Assembly: GCF_003573695.1 (NCBI RefSeq)
Contig: NC_039360.1
Location: 66,899,911 to 66,963,910, forward strand
DNA length: 64,000 nt
Direction: 5' to 3'
Origin: Papaver somniferum
Lineage: Eukaryota; Streptophyta; Magnoliopsida; Ranunculales; Papaveraceae
The first letter of the stretch is position 1; the number at the start of each line of letters is the position of its first letter. Position numbers and translations under genes: made by a program. A model generated the notes under the pieces. It was not told where the DNA came from. It saw only the letters and a list, made by a program, of their open reading frames with translations, and did not search any database. Shown piece by piece: positions 1 through 10,822 of the stretch.

Positions 1-66
1 AAAAAGAAATACTATCAACTTCAAAGGTTTGCAAAGAAAAGTTGGCCGGTAAGATGAAATATCTAT

Positions 67-470
67 TGAAAAGGGGAGGGTACCTAGTAGACCACCAATT
101 TTTTCGTTCACGAACTTGGATGAAAAATTCCTCGTACAATTAATAAGTATTAATCAACAAAAAAGATTCTTGTACCTGGTTATATATCAAAGTCAACCTA
201 GTATATACCCAATATACACAAGAACTGAACTCCAACAAGAACAAGTCTTGTAGTATATTTTTCAAGATAAGAATTCACAAGAACAAGTCTTGTAGTCTTC
301 TACAATTGAGCTAAGACTCTCTAGGTTGTTTAACGTACTACTTATGATATTTCAATTATAAAGAAAAATGATATAATGTGAAAAAGAAATAACAAAAGAC
401 ACCAAAAGTTTTGTTAACGAGGAAATATAATCTTGTAAAAAAAACTTGAGATCTCGTCCATCTTGAACAC
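67..470 (-). repeat. Remnant of a SIRE-like copia LTR, minus orientation
   Basis: The stretch begins TGAAAAGGGGAGGGTACC, matching the outer edge of the E LTR at 35158 (TGAAAAGGCGAGGGTACC). It later contains the block with 'ttttgttaacgagg' (about 409-421) that all copia LTRs in this window share next to their inner end. Bases 53-66 resemble a decayed initiator-Met primer-binding site in minus orientation. The match fades after about 470, so only a fragment of the LTR is recognisable. Bases 1-66 would be internal sequence of the same old element. Confidence 0.45.
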
Positions 471-480
471 CGTACGGATT

Positions 481-2064
481 TTTGCTCTGCTCCAAAACCT
501 TTTCTCAACGAAGAACTCTGCCGACTGATTCTTTCTCTGCTCAGATTGGCTTCGTGCGAGCTTATCTGAGCAGATCAAGCACCATAAGTCGTTCTATTTC
601 TTCCTAATCTATCTCTTCTATTAATTTTAAAAAAGTTTAGTTACCAATTGTTTTCCATCTTCAGTCATGTTCTTGCTGCAATTTTATGGTTTTTCTTCAT
701 GGATCAACAGATGATCATGTAGGTATGCGTTGTGATATTTCGTAAGGAAGGAAGCAAAGCATACAATCATTTCGGTTCTAATCTATGAATAACAAAAAAC
801 AACTCCAATAGTATCAGTATCGGCATCAACTCCACCTTTTTTTTCCCTTGTTTATGGTGGTGATCGGGTTTTAATTTGGCTTGTTATGATTGTATGTGAT
901 TTCAACAATCTAGGTTGTTTTAATAATCTAGTAATTTACAAATCAATTTTTTCTTTGTTTTTAGGGTTAGTTTTAGGACTTACTCGTTTGTAATTTCTGA
1001 TGTTGGGATGTGATAGTCTCATTAGCAGCAACAACAATTTCAGGTTTTCCAAAGTCAACAGCTACAACATATTCACCAAAGAAACCAACATAAACTTTAA
1101 AGTTACGGAAGGCACGAGCAACAATTAGTTCCATAATACAAATTCTGACGAAGACTCAGACGGTGCCCAGAGTTCGATTTCGTCTTATAATGACCGATTC
1201 GGGTTATCTCTGTTACTTTGAAAAAAACATGAGACAAATGGATGGATATATGGATCCTGTCTTACTCATGTCATATGTTCTACCATGTTTTAGAAAAATC
1301 CTTGAGAAATGGTTGGATTTTTGGACCCTAACATGTCTGCTGACTGTAGATTTTTTATATGGTTTGGTTTTGCTACTTTCAAACCAAACCAGGCCATTTA
1401 AACTAGTTCTGTTACTTAGAAATTCATATGAATGGTTGGGATTCTACTTCAAATTTTATCCTGTAACTTTGTTGTTGAGTGGCTTCATTATGTTGGTTAC
1501 TTGTTTGAAATATTTTTGATGATTGAAAACTTTCTAGTATGTCGTCTAACCGATCAGAATCCTGTAATCTCTAACGTCTTTGAAACGAAGTATTATTATC
1601 AATGTAACTGAGGCTTCTTTTGCGGAAAAAAAAAATGAACACCAAACTATATTAAACTTCTATAAACAATATCATACTATCAGACTTCGAGATGAAATTT
1701 AGTTGAGACCGAATCGACCCTCCGAGCAATTTTGTAACACCCGGTATTTTTGGTTTCTGAATTTCGGGACGAAAATCTTCTTAAAGGGTTAATATGTAAA
1801 ACCTCGTAATTTTCTAAATATGATTTTCCTGCGTAAAACTCATCCATATTATATTGTTCGAATTATAGTCTAAAACTCAATTTGTTTAGTTTTTATGGTT
1901 GTCAAAACAATAAAATAATAAAGATGATTTTTAATTATGTAGGGTGCCTAACAATTTAAGTAAATCTAGAGTTAATAAATAAGAGAGCTAGCTCTTATCT
2001 CCGTGTTGGGGTTTTGATGATTATTTGATGTGGGTGCATATAGTTTAAATTGAGATGTGCTTAT
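481..2064. other. Flanking sequence without a recognisable gene
   Basis: AT-rich sequence with no convincing long coding region. A block starting TGTAACACCCGG at 1733, followed by 'tttcgggacgaaaa', resembles sequence found at the LTR/3' boundary of plant Tekay-type gypsy elements, so part of this may be an old gypsy remnant. The 118-codon open frame at 1163-1519 shows no family features. A short minus-strand ORF at 973-1134 is listed separately. Confidence 0.4.
973..1134 (-). CDS. Short ORF of 53 residues, function unknown
   Basis: A minus-strand ORF starts with MELIVARAFRNFKVYVGF and ends at TAA at 973-975, with an in-frame stop upstream of the ATG. Its composition (alternating hydrophobic and charged residues, FGEYVVAVDFGKPEIVVAAN) looks more like real protein than the surrounding frames, which is the only reason for listing it. 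I do not recognise the family. It could be an exon or gene fragment carried by a repeat, or chance. No neighbouring exons could be joined to it. Confidence 0.15.
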   Translation of the reverse strand: MELIVARAFRNFKVYVGFFGEYVVAVDFGKPEIVVAANETITSQHQKLQTSKS

Positions 2065-2326
2065 TTTTAGAGCACTGCTCGGTCGAACTCGCAAGCGTTG
2101 CTATCTCAAGCTTGTTTATCAAGTTTAGTTGCCAAAACTATAAGTTTTGATTTCTAGTCTATTTATAGCTAAGTCTCGGAATATGATAGTAAGTGCAGTT
2201 GAGCTTTAGACTTCACGGCGTTCTTCGAATGAATACGAAGAACTACTCAAGGGAACTTGTGGAACTTCATCAACAAAAGGTATGTGGAGACTTGAACTCA
2301 TCTATCACTCAAAATTCTATCTAATC
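2065..2326 (+). repeat. Element B 5' LTR, first part
   Basis: Bases 2065-2326 match the start of the B 3' LTR at 34295 ('agagcactgctcggtcg', then 'caaaactataa', 'gtatgtggagacttgaactc'). The sequence stops at the TAATC duplication created by element A and resumes at 23375. Confidence 0.85.
2322..2326. repeat. Target-site duplication TAATC of element A, left copy
   Basis: TAATC directly precedes the TGTTAGAGC start of the A 5' LTR and recurs at 23370-23374 right after the end of the 3' LTR. A perfect 5-bp direct repeat is the signature of retroviral-type integration. Confidence 0.9.
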
Positions 2327-3585
2327 TGTTAGAGCATAGCTCGGTCAACCTCGCATGCATTGCTATATCAAGCATGTTTGTCAATGTTAGTGATCAAAAC
2401 TATAAAGTCTTGATTTCTAGACTATTAGCTAAGTCTCGGACTAGGATAGGAAAAGTGTAGTTGATCTCAAGGACTTCATGGTGATTCAACGACAACGACG
2501 AAGATCTACACCAAGGAACCGTGAAGCTTCATCAACAAAAAGGTATGTGAAGACTTGAACTTATCTATCACTCGAAAGTCTATCTATTCTTCTCCTACTT
2601 CTTATGAGACAAAAATCGTATGCTATATAGACTAGATCATATACACTTGATACTTCGAGCTGAGTATTCATTGCTTATCTTTTACTCGAAATCATGTGTT
2701 GGTAAAGCGTTTCTCTTTGATCAGGTTTATCTTCACCTAGTGACGAAAGTCATGAAAGTTTCAATCACTTTGGAAATTGCTCTGACGAGAAAGGTCTGTT
2801 GTTCTTCACGACTGAATATCGCCCTCTGAGAATGTTTCAATGCTTGAAATGAGAGTTTAGATTATATAATCATGTACTCCTTGAACCGAAGTTTTCGAAC
2901 TTTCTTGATCAAGAGAAATCGGTAGGATTGTGGAATTGGCTTGCCAAGTCCGCGAACCCAGTCCGCAGACTCAGTCCGCGAACTGACGGAAGTTCTCGAC
3001 CGAGAATTTCCAAAACTCGTTTGTGTGCTAAGTCCGCGAACTGGCGGAAGTTCTCGACCCGAGAATTTCTGCTGAGTTTGGAAAACTCAACCGATTAGCT
3101 TAAGTCCGCGAACTTGTTTGTGAACTTAAGAGGTTATGATCTAAAGATGTGCTCTGAACATGAAACATTACTTATTAAGGAATGCTTTATGCAAATCATG
3201 GCTATAATGTTCATGAGTTGATTCTAATCGAATCGAATCATTTTTGTTTCAATTGTGTCTTGTGTAGTTACATAAGATCTCATAGCAATTGAAAAACTCT
3301 TAACTAGTTCATTTGAGTCAATTGAACTAGTTATGGTGAAGAAGAACATGATTAATATGAGATGCTCATATGGTTAACCTTTTGGGTGATCATGTTGAAC
3401 CAACATACGTGTACTCGTTTGGGCATGGTTTTATCAAACCCAGTAAACGTGTACCCAAGTGTGTGTGACAAGATATGTCTTTCGATCTAACGGTTGAGAG
3501 ATATTGGCTTGAATCTAAATCAGGTTTTCATCTAACGGTGAATAGAGTTTGTTTTGTACCTAAGGCAAAACCCCGATTTGAAAGC

Positions 3586-3594
3586 TATATAAAG
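3586..3594 (+). promoter_or_regulatory. TATA box of element A 5' LTR
   Basis: TATATAAAG lies about 1260 bp into the LTR and is conserved at the same place in the 3' LTR (22232), in B (24428) and, on the minus strand, in D (41081-41088 and 62835-62841). That conservation marks the likely U3/R promoter of this copia family. Confidence 0.65.
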
Positions 3595-4205
3595 GAGACA
3601 TCTAGAATTGAGCAAACCTAATACCCACACGTCTGTGTGCTACTAGTGCTCTCGCTAGAGTCGATCTCCATTAACTCTTGAGTTTCTTCTCTAAACTCGA
3701 GTTAACGACTTAAAGACTTCATTGAGATTGTGAAGCCAGACCGATACTACTTTTATCGTAGTTGTGTGATATGATCTTGCATCTTCTATAATACGAGTAC
3801 AATCGATTGATTGGCTTGAGATCGTGAGAGTTCTCCGATAGGCAAGATAAAGAAATCACAAACATCTTCGTCTCACTGTTTGTGATTCATCGACAATCCG
3901 CTTGTGTGGTCCGGAAGTATTGTAGAGAGGTGATTGATTAATCTAGGACGTTCTTCGAGAATATAAGTCTGGATTATCAATTGTTTCCTGTTACCTTGAT
4001 TTTATATCTAAAGACGGAACAAAACCTAGGGTTTATCTGTGGGAGACAGATTTATCCTTTCGATAGACTTTTCTGTGTGAGACAGATTCGTTTATTATCA
4101 AGTCTGTGATTTTGGGTTGCAGCAACTCTTTGTTGTGGGTGAGATCAGCAAAGGGAATCAAGTACGTAGTGTCCTACTGGGATCAGAGACGTAGGAGTAC
4201 AACTG

Positions 4206-4530
4206 TACACCATTTTAAGGTATTAGCAACCTACCATAGATGTTGCTAAACAGGGTCGCAACAGGCTTTCGCTGTTGCTAATCATGGTGTCACAAGTTTT
4301 AGCAACGACGTAAGCTTTGATGCGAATCTCGGTCAGCAACGGCAATTCTCAATGGAGGTTGCCGTTGCTACATTTTTAATTAGAGACAACAGTCTTTTGT
4401 TGCTAATTTGTTGCTATTTATAGGAATACCCTTACCCGGAACCAGATACTGTTGGTTCTGGTTCTAATTTATTGGTTCTAGTTAGCAACAGAGCACTAAG
4501 GTTGCTAATTTTTTGCAACCACAAAAAAAA
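4206..4530. repeat. Left terminal and subterminal repeats of transposon G
   Basis: After the terminal TACACCATTTTAAGG, this stretch carries roughly a dozen copies of the motif GTTGCTA or its complement (for example near 4225, 4241, 4272, 4300, 4369, 4398, 4483, 4500). In En/Spm-like elements such repeats bind the transposase; that role is inferred here. Confidence 0.65.
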
Positions 4531-7500
4531 AGGTCAAGTCTATGTTTATTGACCTAGTCAAAATTCATTACCCCCATATTCCCCCCCCCCCCCTGCAATT
4601 ATCCAGTTCCCCATATTCAACATCCACACAATGGTAACATATTTACAAACTACAATGACAATACAAAACTGATACAAATGTAGTTGAGAATCACCACTGA
4701 TAATATTATCATAAAAGAAAGGATTCTTCAATTGATACAAATCTACACAAGTAAACTTATGTATGTTGTGACTGACATACAATATTCGATCAATGTTGAT
4801 GTTTTTAAAATGGATGGGTAACCTAGTTTGTGTCAACTGACAGAGGCTTTGAAAAACAGGGAAAGAAAGACTAAATATCACCAGAAGTATCACCAGACTC
4901 CGCTTGCTTAACCAATCTCCTCAACAAAGATTCAACTGTTCTAAAATATCACCAGAGTATTGCTTTTTGACTTAAGGCCAAATACCTGCATAACAACCAA
5001 CTTGATGTTTCAGTATTGATCTCACAAACAAAAGACTAAACCACAAGTCAAAACCATGTAAACCAAATATCAACAAACTCTGTTATAAGTGAACTAAATG
5101 GAGATGTATGAGAATAAGAGAACAATAATACAGTCTCCATTGTGCCAGACGCATTAGTGGACAATTAATGGACAATAATGTCTAAATTTTCAATTCGATG
5201 TAGCAGACCGAGATAATGAAATATAAAGATATTGTTATAGATGCTACCAATCATTCCTTGACCAGGTTCATTTTCTCCCCCACCTACCCCCAACCCCACA
5301 CACACATACCCTTACCCTAACACACGCATTGTTCAAGGCCTAAATCTATTTTATTTACGAGAATACACTAAATGCCTTCACCTTATTCACCTTTGCCAGG
5401 AACGCTGTTAGGAGTGCAATCTGCTGATGGGGATCCTACAAGAACAGATTCATATAGAGTTAGAAAATGCCCTTGTTTTCTACTTGGATAGATATACTGG
5501 ACCAGAGAGCATGGACATTAGTAAGAATTCAAATGCCTAAAGATTTAAGATATCATGAATTTATAAGGCGACCAACACTTTCATCTCATACATAAGACTT
5601 TATCAAAACATTCAAGTACATCCCAGGATATCACTAGTCTAGTTATGAGGACAAATTGGTCAGATGGCGATGATCCATGGATTGACATGTTACTGATGAT
5701 GAAGTAAATGCAAAATTGCCACAATTTCGATCAAAAATTGGAAGTCCCATGTATAACTTCAATTTACATGAAAATTTGGATCAAAAATTGAATTTACATG
5801 TATATTTGGATCCAAATTTGGATCAAAAAATGAATTTACATGTATATTTGGATCAACAATGAAAATTTGGGTCCTATCTTCCTAAAATCCAACCTCAATA
5901 CCATACGATCGCACAAGCAAATAGTATCATGTTCAGAATTGTTTACCTAATCCAAAGGAATGAAATGACTGTTCAATCAGCTAAATTCTAGTTTGCAAGG
6001 TCTGGCATTATAAGCTTATGACTTATAGACGAAAGCTTTCAAAAGAAGTTTGTTTACCTTCGTTTCAGAGTAGTTGTTGATCATGAACATTCAGAAACTA
6101 CTGTTGTTGTGAGTGTATCTACATCATGTAGAAGGACAACAAAGGGGATTGGAATTCACAGGTCGGTGCAGAATGGGGAGCCAGACAGCACATGACATAA
6201 GCTTTTGCTGATTCCTGCGAAACTTTAAGAGTGTTAAAATAAATCATACATCGCATATAAATCTGACAACATATTGATACAATAAATCTAAGAGTAAGTA
6301 GTAACATTACCTGAATGTATCTTCATATTTTGTTGTTAATAGACACACTGAAACTGCCAATTACACAAATATGAAAGAATTAGGAACTTGTTGAATTATG
6401 AAAACCCACCAGACCCAATGGCTTCATGGGAGCAATGAAAATCACAACAGAGACTTACCGGAGAAAGGTCAGCAACAGCATAATCCCGTAGCAACATCGC
6501 GAACAGCATATTACCTCAAAAGCAATTATATACTGAGGATTAGTATCCAACAGAACTCAATATGATAAGCATAACCAAAAGAAGTGTACTTACCAGGGAT
6601 TGATATTTCCCCGGGTGGCTACTACTTCAATTGACTTGCACTGCAGTCACCTGCGCAAACAAATACAACAGAACCCAAACCACACACATCCATAAAGAAA
6701 AACTGATTATATTAATACTGCCGGTTCACATAGATACATTACGATTCAAAGTTTTTTAAGCACAACTGCTTGAGAGTCTTTCTTATCCAGAACTGCATAA
6801 AAATCTGTCTGAGAGTCTTCCTTATGCACGAATGCATAAGAATCTACATGCTAGCATGCTAAGCACATGTACAAAAGTGTTTCAAAAAAAGCAAAAAAAA
6901 AAAAGATAAAGCACAACTGTCTGAGAGTATTCTTGAAAGGAGACTGACTTCTCCCTGTTGGAAAGTGCTTTCTGTCTGGCTTCTTGAATTTTTTTTCTTT
7001 ATCGTTCACCAGTGCCACCAAAGACTGAGATTTCGTTCACTAGTGCCAGCAAAGACTTCCCTGGTCCCTCTCACTGGAGTCGATGTATTGAAAATCAGAT
7101 AATATTTGCATGTCTCAGTAAAAAAGCTTACTTAGTATATTTTAAAATGGAAGAATGCGATTAACAGAAAGTTGCGAAATAAACTCAACAGGAATATCAT
7201 CAAGAATACGTAATTACATCGTAAAAGCTTACTCAAATTAGATGTTGCAAACAATCATTTCCAAATGGCAAATATTAACCGACAGAGATAGTATTTGTTA
7301 TACATGTTCTTTGATTTCATCAATAACAGGTTAAGACCCATGTCCCACCAGGTGAGGTTAGTGGGGAATTCAATGAGGTTAGTGGGAATTCAGTTATGCT
7401 GCTGACTAATAAAAACACCGTGATATAAAGATGAACAAGAACGAAGATGACATGAAGACTATCGTTTTAAATTATGAATAAGTAGGCGCTGTTCTAAAAC

Positions 7501-9028
7501 ATGCATTGTAAACAGTTCAAAAAGTTACAGCCAAAAGCCTTCATTGTATGGGAAACCTGAAGAAGACAATCAAATGAGCAAAATTGTGGTTACGTCATGC
7601 TATATATCGTTTCCATTATCAGCCATGCCCAGTCTCCCGTTAAAACAAAAATGTGGTTACGTGCAAAACACCAGGCAAGGTACTTTAAATCTTCCACCAG
7701 TCATCTCATACTTGCAAACTGCATTTTACCACACTAAATGCAAATATAGGTAAAAACAAATAAGGATTTCATCTTCTTCCCAAAACTCGGATGGTTTTAC
7801 TAACAAGAATCAGCTGCTACTTCAATTTATGTCTAAAATTCTATCCAAATTTTTGAATATTTAGGGGTTTAATTTAGTGACCTGTATTATCATAAACCGA
7901 CTGTTAAAGTCATTTTCGAGCACTTCCACTTGAATCGCATTTCTTGTTTTAGCAATTTTTAATTTTCCGGACTGCAAAAATACAAAGAGGCGATCAGAAA
8001 AAACATCAATAAGTAAGTGATGAAGTTGATATCGGGCATTGACTCAATGTCCACCATTCAAGACCACAAATACCGCGCCATAGCATCTCAGATATAAAGC
8101 TCTAAAAAAATCAGAAAGAGCATAGGGGATGTGAAAACTTTGTACACGTGGCGCCAATTTTAGCCAGTATCATTGATTCGCTTCCAAAGCACAACCATTA
8201 TCATTTGATATTCATGACTGCAAAATTGTAAAATATGAAATAAACATATATTTTTATGGAATATGAACCTATGGAAAACATAATTTGCATTGACCTATTA
8301 AAAAATAAAAGATGTAAAAAATATCCCACCAAATAAATATGAAAAAGCTTTCTAGAAAATAAAAAGTAAAGAGCAAGCATACACTTGGTACAGAAAAGCA
8401 TTCATACAATTTCAAGAAGCTTTCCAATTGCAACCCTTTTAAAAAAAAAGAACTCCTATAAGGTTCAACCCTTTTAAAAGAAAAATAACTTCCATAAGGT
8501 AATCCTACCATTGAGAATAAATAATTTCCTAAAACGCTAACTCTTCCACAATCAAAAGACAGAATCACATAAAAGATGTTTACTTTCAAATCGTTCAATC
8601 AAATATTATATCTAAAGTATGTGGTAGCATAAACATGATGTATCACCTAACACCTCAAGCAGCTGATGTTTGTGTATAACATTTAAACTCAGAATCGGAA
8701 AAAAAAAAAAAACAGAAACCCAAATCTCACAGACAACGAAACCTAAAATTGAACCCAAAATCATAAAATTAAAACGAAAAGATGATTATCATAAAATTAT
8801 TACCTGATTATCATATCGATACTTCCAAATCTCAAAAATGACCTAAAATCTCAGATCGGTGCTTCTAACTGCAATAAAAATTCCAACCGAAATCCATTAG
8901 CAAACATAAACCTAAAACCAACAGATACACAGAACAAAGCGATTATTACCTGTTGACCGAACTAGCTAGGATTTCTTTGGTTCAATCGATTATTACCTGA
9001 TGAATTTATGCTCTTGATTATAAAGAAG
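4531..9028. other. Interior of transposon G without a recognisable coding region
   Basis: This AT-rich region has only short open frames. It contains a run of about 14 C near 4577, a CCCCAC/CACACA-rich patch near 5270-5330, and several direct repeats of 'catgtatatttggatc' near 5785-5860. On the minus strand several segments look like plant exon/intron boundaries ('caggtaataat', 'attgcag') between about 8770 and 9000, but no protein family is recognisable. This is probably transposon filler or captured host sequence. Confidence 0.4.
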
Positions 9029-9270
9029 TTAGTTGAAGAAGAGACTAGGGTTTGCTTTTGAATCTGAGATGGGGTCTTGAGATGTGAAAAGACTGATGGT
9101 GGTCATGTGATCGATCTGGTTAAAAGGGTTTGGAGTTGTTGATGAACTAGGGTTCTTCGGAGCTGCAGCTTGAAGAAGAAAGAGAATGAAAAAAAAAATG
9201 TGGCTGAGAAAACTCAAAGGATGGAAAGATAAGGCGGATAAGGTTGAAGGGTGGAAAACAAAAGAAGACG
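9001..9270 (-). other. Captured host-gene-like 5' region in transposon G
   Basis: Read on the minus strand, this has pyrimidine-rich sequence, two telo-box-like motifs (AAACCCTAG at about 9046 and GAACCCTAG at about 9147) and a possible splice donor CAG/GTAATAAT just below 9001. These are common in 5' ends of plant housekeeping genes. A 106-codon open frame covers the region, but its sequence is low-complexity. My reading is a transduplicated gene 5' end; the alternative is chance similarity in AT-rich filler. Confidence 0.25.
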
Positions 9271-9339
9271 ACTTGACCAAACTTTGACTTGGGTGTAAAC
9301 ATAAGTCAAAGTGTTCCCGACCACACGCGTGCTTCGCAT

Positions 9340-9509
9340 GCATGAACAACCAGCGGTTGCTAATAGCAACCGAAATTCCAAGGTTGCGAAATTAGCAACA
9401 GGATTCCGCTGTTGTGAAATATTAGCAACCGAAATTAGCAACGGAAATTTCGCAACGACACTAGTGTTGTTGCTACTCTGGGTTGCTAAAACCTTAAAAT
9501 GGTGTAGTG
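9340..9509. repeat. Right subterminal and terminal repeats of transposon G
   Basis: The motif TAGCAAC/GTTGCTA occurs about eight times here (for example near 9355, 9364, 9397, 9422, 9434, 9470, 9482), ending in the terminal CCTTAAAATGGTGTAGTG. It mirrors the left end. Confidence 0.65.
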
Positions 9510-10014
9510 ACGTAGGGGTTCAACTATAAATCAGTCCGAAGTTAGCTTGGAGTAGGCTAGTGTCTGTAGCGGCTTAATACAGTGTGTATTCAATCTAGAC
9601 TAGGTCCCGGAGTTTTTCTGCATTTGCGGTTTCCTCGTTAACAAAACTTCTGGTGTCTGTGTTATTTCTTTTCCGCATTATATTTTATATAATAGAAATA
9701 ATACAGGTTGTGCGTTCGTGATCATCAACTTCTCTAATCCAACTTTTGGTTGTTGATTGTAGTTGATTGATCCTTGGACATTGGTCTTTGGTACCGTCCA
9801 AGTTATCTCTCTTTGATAAAGACTCGCTATTGATTTTAGCTTGAGTAGAAATCAAATCTAGAGATTGAGATAATAACTCCTTGAGATACTTTTTTTTTTA
9901 TCTAGATTGAGTCTGACTGTCTAGTTGATTCTCTAGCAAAGTATTTCGGAGTTAGTCCATACAGATTGCTAAGCGAAATATTGGGTGGTGTTGTTAGACC
10001 CCCGCTTTTTCAAT

Positions 10015-10026
10015 TGGTATCAGAGC
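10015..10026 (+). other. Primer-binding site of element A (initiator Met tRNA)
   Basis: TGGTATCAGAGC lies two bases after the LTR end at 10012. This is the standard primer-binding site of plant copia elements, complementary to the 3' end of initiator Met tRNA. Confidence 0.9.
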
Positions 10027-10078
10027 AGGCAAACACGTTAAAGACCTCGTCAGTCTGTGTTTGTAGCGATCTGACTCT

Positions 10079-10822
10079 ATGGACAAGAGTATTATCTCTC
10101 ACAACGCAACATCAGTACAGGACCACTCAGATAAGTTTCAAAAATCTGAAACCACTGAGGAAAATTCCTTCTCGTCTCCTTCAACCGAATCTAAATCCAA
10201 CTGGAGGAAATCTCTTGATGAACAGTTGGATGATCTCTCGGATGATAGTGATTCTGAATAAGGACCGAGTCTTGATTAAGAAGTTTCTCGATACATCAAG
10301 TTGTTTAATCGTGAATTGAAGGAAACAAGAACAACTGATTGCTTGAGAAAGTATATGAGTCCTCTCTGTCAAGAAAACAGAAAGTTGAGAAAACTCTTCA
10401 AAGGATATGATGGTGGATACAGACTATTACAATCTATCGTCAAAGACCACGAAGAAGAGGTTCGCTCAAAAACTCTGAATGTGATAATCTTCTGCGTAAC
10501 CTCTGTATATTAAAAGAGAGACTTGCTGTAAGTGAAGCAAAATGTGATCTCAACAAAAGTGTTTCAATGACAATGAACGCAGTCTTCTTACCAAAGAAAA
10601 ATCCTTGGAAACCAAACTCACTGTTGCTCTTAATAAGGTAAAATCACTGGAAGAGAATCTAAATAGATTCGGTTCTAGCTCTACAAAACTGTCTTCTATG
10701 CTGGGATCTTGTAAAGAACCTCATGATAAACGTGGGTTGGGATATAAAGGAATAGATTTTCCTAACTGTGGTAAGAATAAGTTTGTTAAAGCTGTTAATA
10801 TTTCTCCATGTGAAGAACCTGT
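10079..10822 (+). pseudogene. gag: Element A gag, 5' portion (broken)
   Basis: The frame starts MDKSIISHNATSVQDHSD, equivalent to MDRSVISIKVPPVFDGSN in element B, at the same distance from the primer-binding site. The capsid (UBN2-type) part seen in B is missing: the frame goes straight to an acidic Ser-rich stretch ending at a stop at 10259. Further on, in changing frames, come coiled-coil segments (KTKLTVALNKVKSLEENLNRF-like heptads around 10605-10670) and SMLGSCKEPHDKRGLGY at about 10695, a motif typical of SIRE-lineage Gag between the coiled coil and the zinc knuckle. Several frameshifts and stops make this a pseudogene. It is cut at 10822 by insertion F and continues at 17877. Confidence 0.75.
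10818..10822. repeat. Target-site duplication CCTGT of element F, left copy
   Basis: CCTGT precedes the left LTR of F, and an identical CCTGT follows the right LTR at 17872-17876. The Gag frame of A continues across the two copies. Confidence 0.85.

Larger units (their letters stand above)
4203..9509. mobile_element. Element G: CACTA-like DNA transposon, non-autonomous
   Basis: The right end reads CCTTAAAATGGTGTAGTG, the inverse of CACTACACCATTTTAAGG. The left end reads TACACCATTTTAAGG at 4206, with the expected CACTA degraded to CTGTA. Both ends continue into inverted 'ttagcaacc' and carry many copies of GTTGCTA/TAGCAAC within about 300 bp. CACTA-type ends plus dense subterminal repeats are typical of En/Spm-like elements. 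The 3-bp duplication expected for this superfamily is not found, and about 20 bp of the A LTR is missing here, so the left end seems to have suffered a deletion. No transposase domain is visible in 5.3 kb. Confidence 0.7.
2327..10012 (+). repeat. Element A 5' LTR, interrupted by transposon G
   Basis: The LTR occupies 2327-4202 and 9510-10012, about 2.38 kb without the insert, against 2409 bp for the 3' LTR. It starts TGTTAGAGCATAGCTCGG and ends CTTTTTCA. About 20 bp of LTR sequence present in the 3' copy (after 'caactgtac') is missing where G sits. The U3 part carries short repeats of AGTCCGCGAAC near 2948-3115, and a TATA box lies at 3586. Confidence 0.9.

Noticed and set aside
1163..1519. 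118-residue + strand ORF
   Set aside because: Leu/Phe-rich translation of AT-rich DNA, no domain, no conserved neighbour.
2945..3120. CRISPR-like regular short repeats
   Set aside because: This is a plant nuclear LTR; spacing is irregular, repeats are few, and no cas genes exist. They are U3 repeats.
4558..4893. 111-residue minus-strand ORF in transposon G
   Set aside because: It reads through a poly-C run as a Gly stretch and shows no family features.
10015..10026. tRNA gene hints (TGGTATCAGAGC)
   Set aside because: Only the primer-binding complement of the tRNA end; no cloverleaf around it.
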